The notes beneath the pieces were generated by a model that was not told the origin of the DNA, ran no database searches, and worked only from the letters and a program-made list of their open reading frames with translations. Both the position numbers and the translations under genes were made by a program. A stretch of 64,000 bases of DNA, from the NCBI RefSeq assembly GCF_003208655.1, contig NZ_QKLU01000001.1, positions 372,001-436,000 on the forward strand. Reading direction: 5' to 3'. Each line of letters opens with the position of its first letter. Position 1 is the first letter of the stretch. The stretch comes from Pedobacter nutrimenti. Its GTDB lineage: Bacteria; Bacteroidota; Bacteroidia; Sphingobacteriales; Sphingobacteriaceae. Of this stretch, positions 50,928 through 60,410 are shown in pieces.

Positions 50928-52622
50928 ATGAATTTAAAGGCAAGTAAGGAGAACAACAGTTATGATGCAATCGTAATTGGGTCTGGTATCAGTGGTGGCT
51001 GGGCAGCCATGGAATTGTGTAAGAAAGGGCTTAAAACTTTATTATTGGAAAGAGGAAGGGACGTAAAGCATATTCAGGATTATCCTACAGCTAATCTTAA
51101 TCCCTGGGATTTTGAATTCAGACTTCAAAATACGCAAAAAGATATTCTGGATAGCCCTGTTCAAAGCCAGCTGTTTAATGAAGGGGATAAATTGTTTTAC
51201 GTAAAAGACAAGGAACATCCCTATATACAGGAAAAACCTTTTAACTGGATCAGAGGATATCAGGTGGGGGGCAGATCGCTAACCTGGGGCAGACAGTGTT
51301 ACAGACTAAGCGATCTTGATTTCGGGGCCAATGCCCAAGACGGAAATGGAGTAGACTGGCCAATTCGCTACAGGGATATTCAGGCATGGTATGATTATGT
51401 CGAGTCTTATATTGGCGTAAGTGGAAGTTATGAGAGGCTAGCCCATTTGCCGGACGGAAAATTTTTACCGGCAATGGAGTTAAATTGTATAGAGCGTCAT
51501 TTGGCGGAGTCTGTTAAAAAGGATCCTGAAAGCAGGATATTAACTATAGCCAGAGTTGCAAATTTGACCCGTGGATGGGACGGCAGGGGGCCATGCCAGA
51601 ATAGAAACCTATGTACCAGAGGATGTCCTTTTGGAGGGTATTTTAGCAGCAACAGTTCAACTATTCCTGCGGCTATGTTGACTGGAAACCTGAGTCTGAG
51701 ACCTTATTCCATTGTATCTGAAATATTGTATGATGAGCAAAGAAAGAAGGCAAAAGGGGTCCGGGTGATAGATGCACAGACAAAAGAAGTCTATGATTTT
51801 TTCTCGAAGATAATTTTTGTGAATGCCTCTACTGTTGCAACGGCCTCCATTTTATTAAACTCAAAGTCAAACAGGTTTCCCAATGGTTTTGGTAACGGTA
51901 GTGAGCAAATCGGACATAATTTAATGGATCACCATTCTTCTGCAGGAGCAAGCGGGGTTCACGAGGGTTTTCAGGATAAGTATTATAAGGGGAGACGACC
52001 TTGTGGTTTTCTGATCCCCAGATACAGAAATTTAAAAGGCCAGGAGAAAATGAATTTTCTGCGTGGCTATAATTTGCAGGGACATGGTGAAAGAAGGGAG
52101 TGGATGGATACGCTTTCTTTGACCGAAGGCTTTGGGGCGGATTTTAAGAAAAAATTAAGCCACCCCGGACCTTGGACGGTTTGGATGGCAGGCTGGGGAG
52201 AATGTCTGCCTTATTACGACAATAAAGTAAGTCTGGATGAGAACAAAAAAGATGAGTATGGTGTCCCTCTTGTAAAAATTGATTTTTCCTTCCGGGAAAA
52301 TGAGCATACCATGATGCAGGACATCCAGGAAACTTCGGCAGAGATGTTGAAAAAATCGGGTTTTAAAGACATTGATGTATTTAATTACCAGAAACCAGGT
52401 GGCACCACCGTACATGAAATGGGAACAGCAAGAATGGGAAGAAGTGCAAAGGATTCTGTGTTAAATGCAAATAATCAAATGCACGAAGTTAAAAATGTTT
52501 TCATCACAGACGGCAGTTGTATGACCTCTTCAGCTTGCCAAAATCCTTCACTTACTTATATGGCTCTTACGGCCAGGGCCTGTGATTTTGCATATAATGA
52601 ATTAAAAAAAGGAAATTTGTAA
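50928..52622 (+). CDS. GMC-family FAD oxidoreductase (sugar/alcohol dehydrogenase)
   Basis: 564 residues. FAD-binding IGSGISGGWAAMELCKKGL at the N-terminus with ERGRD, a GGRSLTWGRQ motif, a cysteine-bearing CTRGCPFGG segment, and the GMC C-terminal signature with HEMGTARMG (catalytic His) and TDGSCMTSSACQNPSLT. Its partner is the small subunit just upstream, which probably brings it through Tat. It would oxidise a hydroxyl group of a sugar, perhaps on the polysaccharide or its precursor. Presence in a Wzx/Wzy locus is unusual. Confidence 0.9.
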   Translation: MNLKASKENNSYDAIVIGSGISGGWAAMELCKKGLKTLLLERGRDVKHIQDYPTANLNPWDFEFRLQNTQKDILDSPVQSQLFNEGDKLFYVKDKEHPYIQEKPFNWIRGYQVGGRSLTWGRQCYRLSDLDFGANAQDGNGVDWPIRYRDIQAWYDYVESYIGVSGSYERLAHLPDGKFLPAMELNCIERHLAESVKKDPESRILTIARVANLTRGWDGRGPCQNRNLCTRGCPFGGYFSSNSSTIPAAMLTGNLSLRPYSIVSEILYDEQRKKAKGVRVIDAQTKEVYDFFSKIIFVNASTVATASILLNSKSNRFPNGFGNGSEQIGHNLMDHHSSAGASGVHEGFQDKYYKGRRPCGFLIPRYRNLKGQEKMNFLRGYNLQGHGERREWMDTLSLTEGFGADFKKKLSHPGPWTVWMAGWGECLPYYDNKVSLDENKKDEYGVPLVKIDFSFRENEHTMMQDIQETSAEMLKKSGFKDIDVFNYQKPGGTTVHEMGTARMGRSAKDSVLNANNQMHEVKNVFITDGSCMTSSACQNPSLTYMALTARACDFAYNELKKGNL

Positions 52623-52633
52623 TCGGATAAAAG

Positions 52634-53974
52634 TTAAAAATAGCGTTTGAATTGCTGACCGATAAAGTATTTTACTTCCCGGTACCCCAAGGTAAAGATG
52701 CCCCAGAATTCAAATCGCTCATAATTCTTCTGCAAGGCATAGTAACCTATTAATACTGCGGTCATAGTTGGGAAAATGCTGGCCGTTACTACACCGTACA
52801 GGCTGTTGGTTAGATATACGCCCGCAAAATCTGTAACAGCAGTCACAATGACCATTAAAACGACTTTATAAAAGTTTATTTTAGGTTTGTGTATGACATC
52901 TAAAGTAAGGGCCATAAAACGGTCAGCAGGGTACAATAAGGCAATGACCATAATAATTCTCAGAATGTTGGGGGCAATGGTATGTACATACTTTTCACCT
53001 CCAAGAATCAGAATGGCGTAATCGGCAAAAATTAAAGTGAGCAAAGTGATTGGAACAATGGCAATGGTGACCATTCCAACATATTTTCTGGTAATGTCAA
53101 TAACCTCCTGCCTTTTATCTTGATTGAATGCTGAAGAAAGAGCAGGCATAGCGGTTGCTGTAAAGCTTCGTAATGGGATTTCAATAAACTGAATAAATTT
53201 AATCCCTGCATCATAAATTGCAAGTGCCGCCGGGCCGAGAAGAAAGTTGATTATCAGTGAATCTGCTGTACCCAGAAGTGTTGAACTAATATTAGTCCCA
53301 ACGCTATATTTCCCGAAGTGGTAAATTTCCAGAATGCTTTCTTTTGTTTTGAGTTTAAGATAGCCAATCAATGACCAGCCTTTTAGGATTGAAATAAGAC
53401 TGGATACTGCATTGGAGAGTAAATATGCATACACTACCGTATTTAAACTGATCTTTTTCAGGACTATGAATAGGATTATAAAAACAACAAAGGAACCCTG
53501 ATTGAACAGACGGATAATCAGTAGCTGGTCAAATCTTTGTTTTGCTTGAAGAATACAGGAAGTGACAAAAAAAGGTAAAGACAAAATATAAGCGGTACCA
53601 AACCATTTTAAGAAAAGAGAAACACCTTTGTTCTCTACATGAAAAGAGATGAAATAAGCGGGTATATTAATAAGAATAAGGGCCAGCGTAATTAAAATAG
53701 CCAAATGCCAGGTGGAACCAACAATTTCTTTGCCTTTGGCTTCTTCAGCGCCGGCGTAAAATTTTATAAAGGCGGTTGTTAAAAAACCAGTTCTAAATGT
53801 ATCGATCAGTAAGGTTATACTAAAGAATAGAAGCCAGACCCCCATATCATCCAGCGAGAAAACTCTTCGAAGTATAATGGAAATGAGCATGCCAACTACC
53901 GACATAACGCCATTTCCTAAAAGAGATAAAATGTATTTGTTGTTAAGAGCGCTGAAAAATCTTTTAAGTTTCAT
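52634..53974 (-). CDS. Polysaccharide flippase Wzx (oligosaccharide flippase family)
   Basis: 446-residue integral membrane protein with about 12-14 helices, first at about 14-35 (LLGNGVMSVVGMLISIILRRV), and the family block FGKYSVGTNISSTLLGTADSLI. It moves lipid-linked repeat units across the inner membrane. Unlike its neighbours it is read on the minus strand, converging with the GMC gene (11 bp apart). Confidence 0.85.
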   Translation of the reverse strand: MKLKRFFSALNNKYILSLLGNGVMSVVGMLISIILRRVFSLDDMGVWLLFFSITLLIDTFRTGFLTTAFIKFYAGAEEAKGKEIVGSTWHLAILITLALILINIPAYFISFHVENKGVSLFLKWFGTAYILSLPFFVTSCILQAKQRFDQLLIIRLFNQGSFVVFIILFIVLKKISLNTVVYAYLLSNAVSSLISILKGWSLIGYLKLKTKESILEIYHFGKYSVGTNISSTLLGTADSLIINFLLGPAALAIYDAGIKFIQFIEIPLRSFTATAMPALSSAFNQDKRQEVIDITRKYVGMVTIAIVPITLLTLIFADYAILILGGEKYVHTIAPNILRIIMVIALLYPADRFMALTLDVIHKPKINFYKVVLMVIVTAVTDFAGVYLTNSLYGVVTASIFPTMTAVLIGYYALQKNYERFEFWGIFTLGYREVKYFIGQQFKRYF

Positions 53975-54044
53975 TTATGAGTATTAAACCTGACCTAAGC
54001 AAATACTGTGCTGATTATGGCATCACATTACCCGCTAAAGATAA

Positions 54045-54078
54045 AACATAAAAATCACTCTGAAGTGATTTTTATGTT
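54045..54078 (-). terminator. Hairpin terminator after the beta-helix lipoprotein gene
   Basis: Perfect 15-bp stem (54045-54059 with 54064-54078) around a 4-nt loop CTGA, 44 bp downstream of the lipoprotein stop on the minus strand. A/T content of the outer stem supplies the T-run on both strands. Confidence 0.75.
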
Positions 54079-54121
54079 ACTCAGATAAAATACAGTTGTA
54101 AATATTCTTTAAACAAATCGA

Positions 54122-55504
54122 TTATTCAACGGCTCCGATGGAGTAGGTTGAATTTCTTCTTTTGCCATAATAATCGGTAGTCAGCACGACTTTATTTGTA
54201 ATGGAGGCATTTTTCGCTGCTGAATTATCAGAAAGTGTAAAAGTGCTTTCATCTTTAATTCCGGCTGCAGCCGAATTGTTGAAGTATAAATTGTTTGTAG
54301 CAACAGCCGGAATGGCAGATTGCTGGCTCCAGATATAGTTGTTATTGCTTGGGGATGGAAAATTGAAAGCAAGGTTGTTGAACACTTCACACTTGCCCCC
54401 AAGCAGGTCATACACGTCGGCAACGACACCTACCCAATCCTTGCTTAAATCTAAACTACCACAGGTATTATTGAAAATTTTAGCATTGGCATAATTCGTT
54501 GTCCCTGGTATAACTAGATTACTAAATCCCTGAACCTCAAAAGCAGAATATTTTCTGGAATTAAATACGATATTGTTGTAAATCTGAACCTCTTTGACCG
54601 CAGAAGCTACTGAAAAAAGCCAAGACCTTACTGCATTCCCTTGGTGATCCCTGATCAGGTTGTTATAAAACTTCCCGTTCCCGTCCAGCTGGAATATACC
54701 ATTATGATTGTTGCTTGCCGAATTAATATTTTTAACAATGTTGTGGTGAATATTGTAATCCTCGGCTGCACCAAGATTAACAACTGACATCACGCCAGGG
54801 GAGTTGCTAAATTTAACGTAGGCTATTTCAATATCTTTAATGAGACCTGTTATAGAACCTGAAGCCACTGTAGCGGGAAAGTAGATCATCGAAGCTGTAT
54901 TGTCACAATCTATATTCAAAAATTTAAGTTGTTTGGAATAAGAGTTTTCCGAACCATTGTAGACTCTTGTCGAATTATAGGCAATGAGATAATCCTGAAC
55001 ATTTTGAAAGGTGGCATATTGAAAGGTAAACTTATCAATTGTGCCATTGAGTTGTACAGACCTGTTGCTGCTGTTTTTGAAAGAAAAACCTTTATCTATT
55101 CCTGCTGTTCCGTTCCCGGAAATGACAACGTTATTCAAATTGGAAAGGAGCATTTGTTTTCCGTCTCCTGAAAGTTCAACGAGACCGTCATTTACAATAT
55201 TAATGGCACAACCGTCATCCGCACTGATATTTTTGATCTCGATTTGAGAATAAGATCCTCCTTTTATTTTTATTAAATCGTTGCATTTAGTTGCAAATGT
55301 TGCCCCATCAATTTTGAGGACACCGGTGCCTGTTCCAAAGAAAAGGGTTCTTCCCGTCACCACTGGTGGTTTGGTTACCGTGTCGGGAAGGGAAGGAACC
55401 TTCGGATCTTCAATTTTTGGTTCTGTCGTGTTTTTTTTGCAGGAAGTGCATAAAAAAAAGCACAGTGACGAAATTGCTAAAATTAATGTGCGCTGTAATT
55501 TCAT
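54122..55504 (-). CDS. Right-handed parallel beta-helix lipoprotein
   Basis: 460 residues. Lipoprotein signal ending LCTSC (about residue 22), a proline-rich linker (25-50), then repeated short beta-strand coils with Asn ladders (NNVVISGNGTAGIDKGFSF, YNIHHNIVKNINS, EVQIYNNIVFNSRKYSAFEV, AKIFNNTCG), as in pectate-lyase-like beta-helices. The N-terminal part resembles glycan-binding or lyase folds, but I do not see a conserved catalytic set. It is probably anchored in the outer membrane and could bind, cut or epimerise the locus polysaccharide. Confidence 0.7.
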   Translation of the reverse strand: MKLQRTLILAISSLCFFLCTSCKKNTTEPKIEDPKVPSLPDTVTKPPVVTGRTLFFGTGTGVLKIDGATFATKCNDLIKIKGGSYSQIEIKNISADDGCAINIVNDGLVELSGDGKQMLLSNLNNVVISGNGTAGIDKGFSFKNSSNRSVQLNGTIDKFTFQYATFQNVQDYLIAYNSTRVYNGSENSYSKQLKFLNIDCDNTASMIYFPATVASGSITGLIKDIEIAYVKFSNSPGVMSVVNLGAAEDYNIHHNIVKNINSASNNHNGIFQLDGNGKFYNNLIRDHQGNAVRSWLFSVASAVKEVQIYNNIVFNSRKYSAFEVQGFSNLVIPGTTNYANAKIFNNTCGSLDLSKDWVGVVADVYDLLGGKCEVFNNLAFNFPSPSNNNYIWSQQSAIPAVATNNLYFNNSAAAGIKDESTFTLSDNSAAKNASITNKVVLTTDYYGKRRNSTYSIGAVE

Positions 55505-55963
55505 TTTGAAAATCTAACCAGTTTGAAAGAATATCTATATTTTAAGTCTTGTAAAAATATTTTAATTAGGTAGATTGAATGGTTTCAAAAAAATATTAAA
55601 CTTTAAATTCAAGAATATTTTTGTAAAAATCATGCCAATTATAAATAAAAATTGTGAATAACTATTGTTTTATGTGAAAAAAAAGTGATTTACTAGGGCG
55701 TATTTTCCCCAAAATTCCATAGTTGTTTATCAAAAGCTTTGAGGATCTGGTATACTTATATAGGGTAAGGTGTTTTAAAAGTAGCTTTATTTAGATAAAT
55801 TTGCTTTTGACTTTTGTTTATTATTTGACTGGTTAACAATTTGTTGTACTTGTTTGTTTTTAATTCATTGCTGATAAATGTATCCAGACTTTTTGTCTTT
55901 TAGGCGCACAGATCGTTTATCTTAGCATGATAGTAGTATCTTTTATCATTTAATTTATGCTTT
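55505..55963. other. A/T-rich divergent intergenic region with promoter-like element
   Basis: 459 bp with no gene. TAAATTTG at 55796-55803 fits the TAnnTTTG consensus with GTTTTA about 19 bp upstream, and could serve the glycosidase-like gene 160 bp downstream. A second weaker match (TATCTTTT, 55937-55944) lies close to its start. Nothing comparable is seen for the minus-strand gene. Confidence 0.4.
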
Positions 55964-57556
55964 ATGGCTCCTGTACTTCAACGATTTAAATTTGTTTTCT
56001 TTTTTTTAGCTCTTTTTTTTGCGGCTTGCAGTCCTGAACACAGGAGCGAAATTGCCCATAAGGGCGTGCAATTGAATGCAATGTTTGGTATAAATGCTCA
56101 TGAATGGGATTTTTCACAACAACCTTCAGGAGCCAATGACGGAAAGATTTATGAACCGAAAATGGATCTGATCAAGTCTTTTACTTCCGTACGTCATTAT
56201 ATTGATTGGGATAAACTTGAAACAACCCAGGGAAATTACACTTTTAACCCAACTCATAAGGGTGGCTGGAATTACGATGTTATTTATGAAAGATGCAAAG
56301 CAGAAGGAATAGATGTGCTTCCCTGTATAAAAAACACACCCGACTGGATGTACAATACTTATCCATCTAACCAGAGGGATGAAGATAATATCCCATTATT
56401 TAATGGTGCGGATCGCACTAAGCCGGCATCCTATATAGACATGGCAAAACTAGGTTTTCAATTTGCCGCACGTTATGGGGCTAATAAAAAGGTCGATTCG
56501 AGCCTGGTAAAAGTAAATCCTAAAGAACGCTGGGTAGGAGACGGGGTAAACCAGGTGAAAATTGGAATGGGACTCATTAAGTATATTGAATGCAATAACG
56601 AACCGGATAAATGGTGGAAAGGTAAGCGTGCGCAGTATACCCCACAGGAATTTGCTGCTTGTCTTTCTGCATTTTATGATGGAAACAAAGGTAAAATGGG
56701 TAAAGGCGTGGGTGTTAAAAATGCAGATCCCTCTATAAAGGTTGTTATGGGGGGAATTGCAAAACCGGATGTGAATTTTGTTAAGGATATTGTAGAGTGG
56801 TGTAAAAAAAACAGGGGCTATAAAGCAGATGGTAGTGTAGATTTGTGTTTTGACATAATGAACTATCATATGTATTCCAATGACAACACCAGTTGGTTTG
56901 GTAATTTTACCAGTAAAAAAAGAGGAGTAGCACCCGAGCTCAATAAAATGGGAAAGGTAGCGGATTCATTTGTTGATTACGCGAGGAGCCTTGGACCGAA
57001 TATTCAGGTTTGGTCTACTGAACTGGGTTATGACCTTAGGGATCAAAGTGTACAGAGAGCCATACCTATAGGATCAAAATCCGCTTTGCTTACACAGGCT
57101 GACTGGATCGTCAGATCTGCCCTGCTTTATGCCAGACATGATATCGATCGGGTGTTTTTCTATCAGTTGTTTGATCAGGATGCACCAGGAACAAATTCTG
57201 GTACCCCATTTGGAAATTCTGGCCTGGTTACGGAAAAAGGCCGGAGACCGGCAGCCGATTATCTGGTTCAGGTGAATAAACTGATGGGCAATTATTTTTT
57301 CAATCAAACGATCAGTACAGATCCAATTGTAGACGTATATAAACTCGGTAGCAAAGTCATGTTTGTATTGGTTGTTCCTGACGAAGTTGGGCGTACAGCC
57401 CACTATGAACTGAATTTGAAGGGGGCAAAATCAGCAGTTATTTATACCTTAAAAGCAGGTGCAGATCAGGCAGAAGAGAAAAAAGTTCCAGTTAACGGAG
57501 GAAAGATTGAAGTAGAAGTCACAGAAACCCCCGTATTTGTTCAACCTGTTTTGTAA
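55964..57556 (+). CDS. Glycoside hydrolase-like lipoprotein (TIM barrel)
   Basis: 530 residues. Lipoprotein signal (LALFFAACS, Cys about residue 22), then a barrel of clan-A type: the acid/base Glu probably in YIECNNEPDKWW (Asn-Glu-Pro) and the nucleophile Glu in VWSTELGYD. The C-terminal 80 residues form a beta-sandwich (YELNLKGAKSAVIYTL). Closest in style to family 39/5-like enzymes, but I cannot assign a family. It may trim the polysaccharide made by the locus; anchored at the outer membrane or periplasmic face. Confidence 0.75.
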   Translation: MAPVLQRFKFVFFFLALFFAACSPEHRSEIAHKGVQLNAMFGINAHEWDFSQQPSGANDGKIYEPKMDLIKSFTSVRHYIDWDKLETTQGNYTFNPTHKGGWNYDVIYERCKAEGIDVLPCIKNTPDWMYNTYPSNQRDEDNIPLFNGADRTKPASYIDMAKLGFQFAARYGANKKVDSSLVKVNPKERWVGDGVNQVKIGMGLIKYIECNNEPDKWWKGKRAQYTPQEFAACLSAFYDGNKGKMGKGVGVKNADPSIKVVMGGIAKPDVNFVKDIVEWCKKNRGYKADGSVDLCFDIMNYHMYSNDNTSWFGNFTSKKRGVAPELNKMGKVADSFVDYARSLGPNIQVWSTELGYDLRDQSVQRAIPIGSKSALLTQADWIVRSALLYARHDIDRVFFYQLFDQDAPGTNSGTPFGNSGLVTEKGRRPAADYLVQVNKLMGNYFFNQTISTDPIVDVYKLGSKVMFVLVVPDEVGRTAHYELNLKGAKSAVIYTLKAGADQAEEKKVPVNGGKIEVEVTETPVFVQPVL

Positions 57557-57615
57557 AAAAAAATAATAATAGCTGCATGGGTTTTTGCAATTCAAATGGT
57601 TATTTTTAGGCGCGA

Positions 57616-58536
57616 ATGGACCTTACAACAATAATTACAGTTAATTTTAATCAACCTGCAGTTACTTTAGATTTTCTTAGATCGGTTAAAACGCATTGCT
57701 CTGGCATGGCGGTCGAACTGATTCTTGTAGATAATGGCAGTGATGAAGATCATAAAGATCGTTTTCTGGAAATTTATCCAGACCTGTCTTATATTCGTTC
57801 GGAAATAAACCTGGGTTTTGCGGCTGGGAACAACTTAGGTGTGAAGGCTTCAAAGGGAAAATATCTGCTGTTTTTAAATAATGATACCGAAGTTACTTTA
57901 AACCTGATTCCTGAACTGATTAAAGAACTGGAATCCAGATCTGATATTGGTTTAATATCCCCCTTGATCCTTTATTTCCAAAACCCGGAGATTATTCAGT
58001 ATGCTGGATTTACTGAAATGAACTACCTGACCTGTAGAAATAGGGGAATCGGTAGTATGGATATTAACCAGGGTCAGTATGAAAATGACAGTAGGGAAAC
58101 CGCCTATTGCCATGGGGCAGCAATGATGTGCAGAAAGGCGGACCTAGAGGAAACAGGGCTGATGGCAGAAGAATTTTTTCTTTATTATGAAGAACTTGAC
58201 TGGTGTGAAAAATTCAGAAAAGCTGGAAAGAAAATCTGGTTTACCGGCAGAACAAAGATCTATCATAAAGAATCTATGAGTGTTGGCCGTGAAAGCAGTA
58301 TTAAGACTTATTTTATGACCAGGAACCGGATGTTGTTCATCAGGAAGAATACCAATGTCTTAAATACCTTGTTGTTTAGCCTTTATTATATTGGATTTGC
58401 CTGCACAAAACAAATTATAATCTACTTCATCAAGGGTCGTTCAGACTTAGTTAAGTGGGTAGTTAAGGGACTGAAATGGAATTTTACACATAAAGCAGAT
58501 AGTAGGGACCTAGGATTCAAAATTAAAAATTCATGA
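57616..58536 (+). CDS. Glycosyltransferase family 2 (rhamnosyltransferase-like)
   Basis: 306 residues. GT-A fold: TTIITVNFNQPAVTLDFLRSV start, LVDNGSDED, then LLFLNNDTEVT carrying the metal-binding acidic motif, and EEFFLYYEELDWCEKFRKAG with the downstream acidic pair. A short hydrophobic stretch lies near the C-terminus (TLLFSLYYIGFACT). Similar to WbbL-type sugar-adding enzymes. It overlaps the next gene by 4 bp. Confidence 0.9.
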   Translation: MDLTTIITVNFNQPAVTLDFLRSVKTHCSGMAVELILVDNGSDEDHKDRFLEIYPDLSYIRSEINLGFAAGNNLGVKASKGKYLLFLNNDTEVTLNLIPELIKELESRSDIGLISPLILYFQNPEIIQYAGFTEMNYLTCRNRGIGSMDINQGQYENDSRETAYCHGAAMMCRKADLEETGLMAEEFFLYYEELDWCEKFRKAGKKIWFTGRTKIYHKESMSVGRESSIKTYFMTRNRMLFIRKNTNVLNTLLFSLYYIGFACTKQIIIYFIKGRSDLVKWVVKGLKWNFTHKADSRDLGFKIKNS

Positions 58537-59705
58537 TCATATTATTCTGGATCAGTCTGTTTCTGATCATTTATACATTTATAGGTTACGGGTTGGTATT
58601 GTTTATTCTGGTTCGGTTAAAAAGAGTCTTTAAGGGAAAAAATACTTTTACAGCTGAAGAAGAAACTTCCTGGCCATCGGTTAGTATTATAGTCGCTGCA
58701 TATAATGAAGAGGAGATTATTGAAGATAAAATAAAAAACACCTTTGCATTAGACTATCCAAAAAAGCAAGTTCAGGTTATTTTTGTAACAGATGGTTCTA
58801 CAGACCTTACGGCCGAAAAAGTGGCTAAATATGAAGATGTTGTGTTGTTACATGCAGACATCAGAGCGGGTAAAATGGCTGCAATTGAAAGGGCCATACC
58901 TTTTGTCAGCGGGGAAATTATTATTTTCACCGATGCAAATACATTTTTAAATAAAGGGGCTATCAAAGAACTCGTCAAACATTATAAAAATGATAAAGTT
59001 GGTGCTGTTGCAGGAGAGAAAAGGATTTTTGTGGATGAAAAGGCCGATGCAAGCTCCGCGGGTGAAGGGTTTTACTGGAAGTATGAATCTTTATTAAAAA
59101 AATGGGATTATCAACTGTATTCTAATGTGGGTGCAGCAGGAGAATTGTTCAGCGTCAGGACAAAGTTATATGCCCCTATAGAAGCAGATACGATCATAGA
59201 CGATCATATGATTGCAATGAGAATAGCCGAACGGGGATTTATTATTGCTTATGAGCCGGATGCATATGCCTCTGAGACAGCTTCTGCCAATACAAAAGAA
59301 GAGTTAAAAAGAAAAATCAGAATTGCAGCAGGAGGTATCCAATCCATTTTCAGACTTAAAAAAGCAGCAAATCCTTTTAATTATCCCTGGCTGACCTTTC
59401 AGTACATTAGCCACAGGGTTTTAAGGTGGACCATTGTGCCCTTCCTTTTGATTTTGGTTTTTTTGGTGAATGCCCTACTGGTTTACAGAGGAACTATATT
59501 CATTTATCAATTGATCTTTGGATTGCAATTGTTGTTTTATGTATTGAGTCTGTTTGGATGGTATTTTGAAAAGAAAAATATAAAAGTTAAGGCATTTTTT
59601 GTCCCTTATTATTTTTGTCTGATGAATTATGCCGTTATCGCAGGTATTGTAAGGTATTTTAAGGGACAACAAAGCGCTGCCTGGGAAAAATCCAAAAGAA
59701 AATAA
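58533..59705 (+). CDS. Membrane glycosyltransferase family 2
   Basis: 390 residues: N-terminal helix (about 2-24), GT2 domain with SIIVAAYNEEEIIEDK, FVTDGSTDLT, IIFTDANTFL (metal-binding) and TIIDDHMIAMRIAERGF, then three C-terminal helices (about 300-370). The pattern fits membrane-anchored glycosyltransferases that act on lipid-linked or processive products; the QxxRW motif is not evident. It overlaps the preceding GT2 gene by 4 bp. Confidence 0.88.
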   Translation: MIILFWISLFLIIYTFIGYGLVLFILVRLKRVFKGKNTFTAEEETSWPSVSIIVAAYNEEEIIEDKIKNTFALDYPKKQVQVIFVTDGSTDLTAEKVAKYEDVVLLHADIRAGKMAAIERAIPFVSGEIIIFTDANTFLNKGAIKELVKHYKNDKVGAVAGEKRIFVDEKADASSAGEGFYWKYESLLKKWDYQLYSNVGAAGELFSVRTKLYAPIEADTIIDDHMIAMRIAERGFIIAYEPDAYASETASANTKEELKRKIRIAAGGIQSIFRLKKAANPFNYPWLTFQYISHRVLRWTIVPFLLILVFLVNALLVYRGTIFIYQLIFGLQLLFYVLSLFGWYFEKKNIKVKAFFVPYYFCLMNYAVIAGIVRYFKGQQSAAWEKSKRK

Positions 59706-59706
59706 T

Positions 59707-60408
59707 TTAAGGGTAATTGAAATATTTTATGGTTTTAGGATCTTGATTTGGGTAAGAAATGGCGCCAGAATATTGATGACCAGCAAGAAAACTCACCAGG
59801 TTGTAGTGTGTTCCTTTTCTGCTGACTACATTCTGTAGAACGGATAAACAGGAGAGATCATCAATGAGTCCTTCGCCTGTAGCTTTGAGTAATGCTTCTT
59901 TTCTGGTCCACATGGTGTAAAAGCCGAGGTGTTTTTCTTCATAAGAACGAACAAAATCTGCCTCCTGTTGGGTTAGGATAGAATCCAGCATCATATTCAT
60001 ATCGAATTGTGGATCTATGTACTCGACATCTATACCCAATGAGACAGTACCGATAGCAATTAGTATTTCGTTCTGGCTGTGAGAAATATTAAATTCTATA
60101 CCCTCTACTTCCGGTTTATTGTTTTCTAACAATTTGAATTGAATATCGGAGGCTTTTTGCAGAAGAAAAACCGACAGCAAATTCCGGAGTGCATACCTGG
60201 CCGATATGAATCTTTCCTGATCTGTTTTATTAAAGAAACGACTGGACCGGAAAAGTTCCTCAGCAGACAAAACATTTGTGACATTTTCACTAATTTTTGA
60301 ATAATAATCCCTGGCAGATATTCTGAAAATCGATATGGAATCAGTACCAGGGGTCTGTTCAAATGAGAACGGGGCCCAGTCTACTGATTTAATTATGGAT
60401 ATAGACAT
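59707..60408 (-). CDS. 4'-phosphopantetheinyl transferase, Sfp type
   Basis: 233-residue enzyme that moves phosphopantetheine from CoA to the carrier-protein serine of peptide synthetases. Motifs: SLGIDVEYID (metal-binding aspartate pair), YTMWTRKEALLKATGEGL (WxxKEA), and the NISHSQN motif before them. The two-domain Sfp length is normal. It follows the peptide synthetase gene after 2 bp on the same strand, so it almost certainly activates that enzyme. Confidence 0.94.
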   Translation of the reverse strand: MSISIIKSVDWAPFSFEQTPGTDSISIFRISARDYYSKISENVTNVLSAEELFRSSRFFNKTDQERFISARYALRNLLSVFLLQKASDIQFKLLENNKPEVEGIEFNISHSQNEILIAIGTVSLGIDVEYIDPQFDMNMMLDSILTQQEADFVRSYEEKHLGFYTMWTRKEALLKATGEGLIDDLSCLSVLQNVVSRKGTHYNLVSFLAGHQYSGAISYPNQDPKTIKYFNYP

Positions 60409-60410
60409 TC

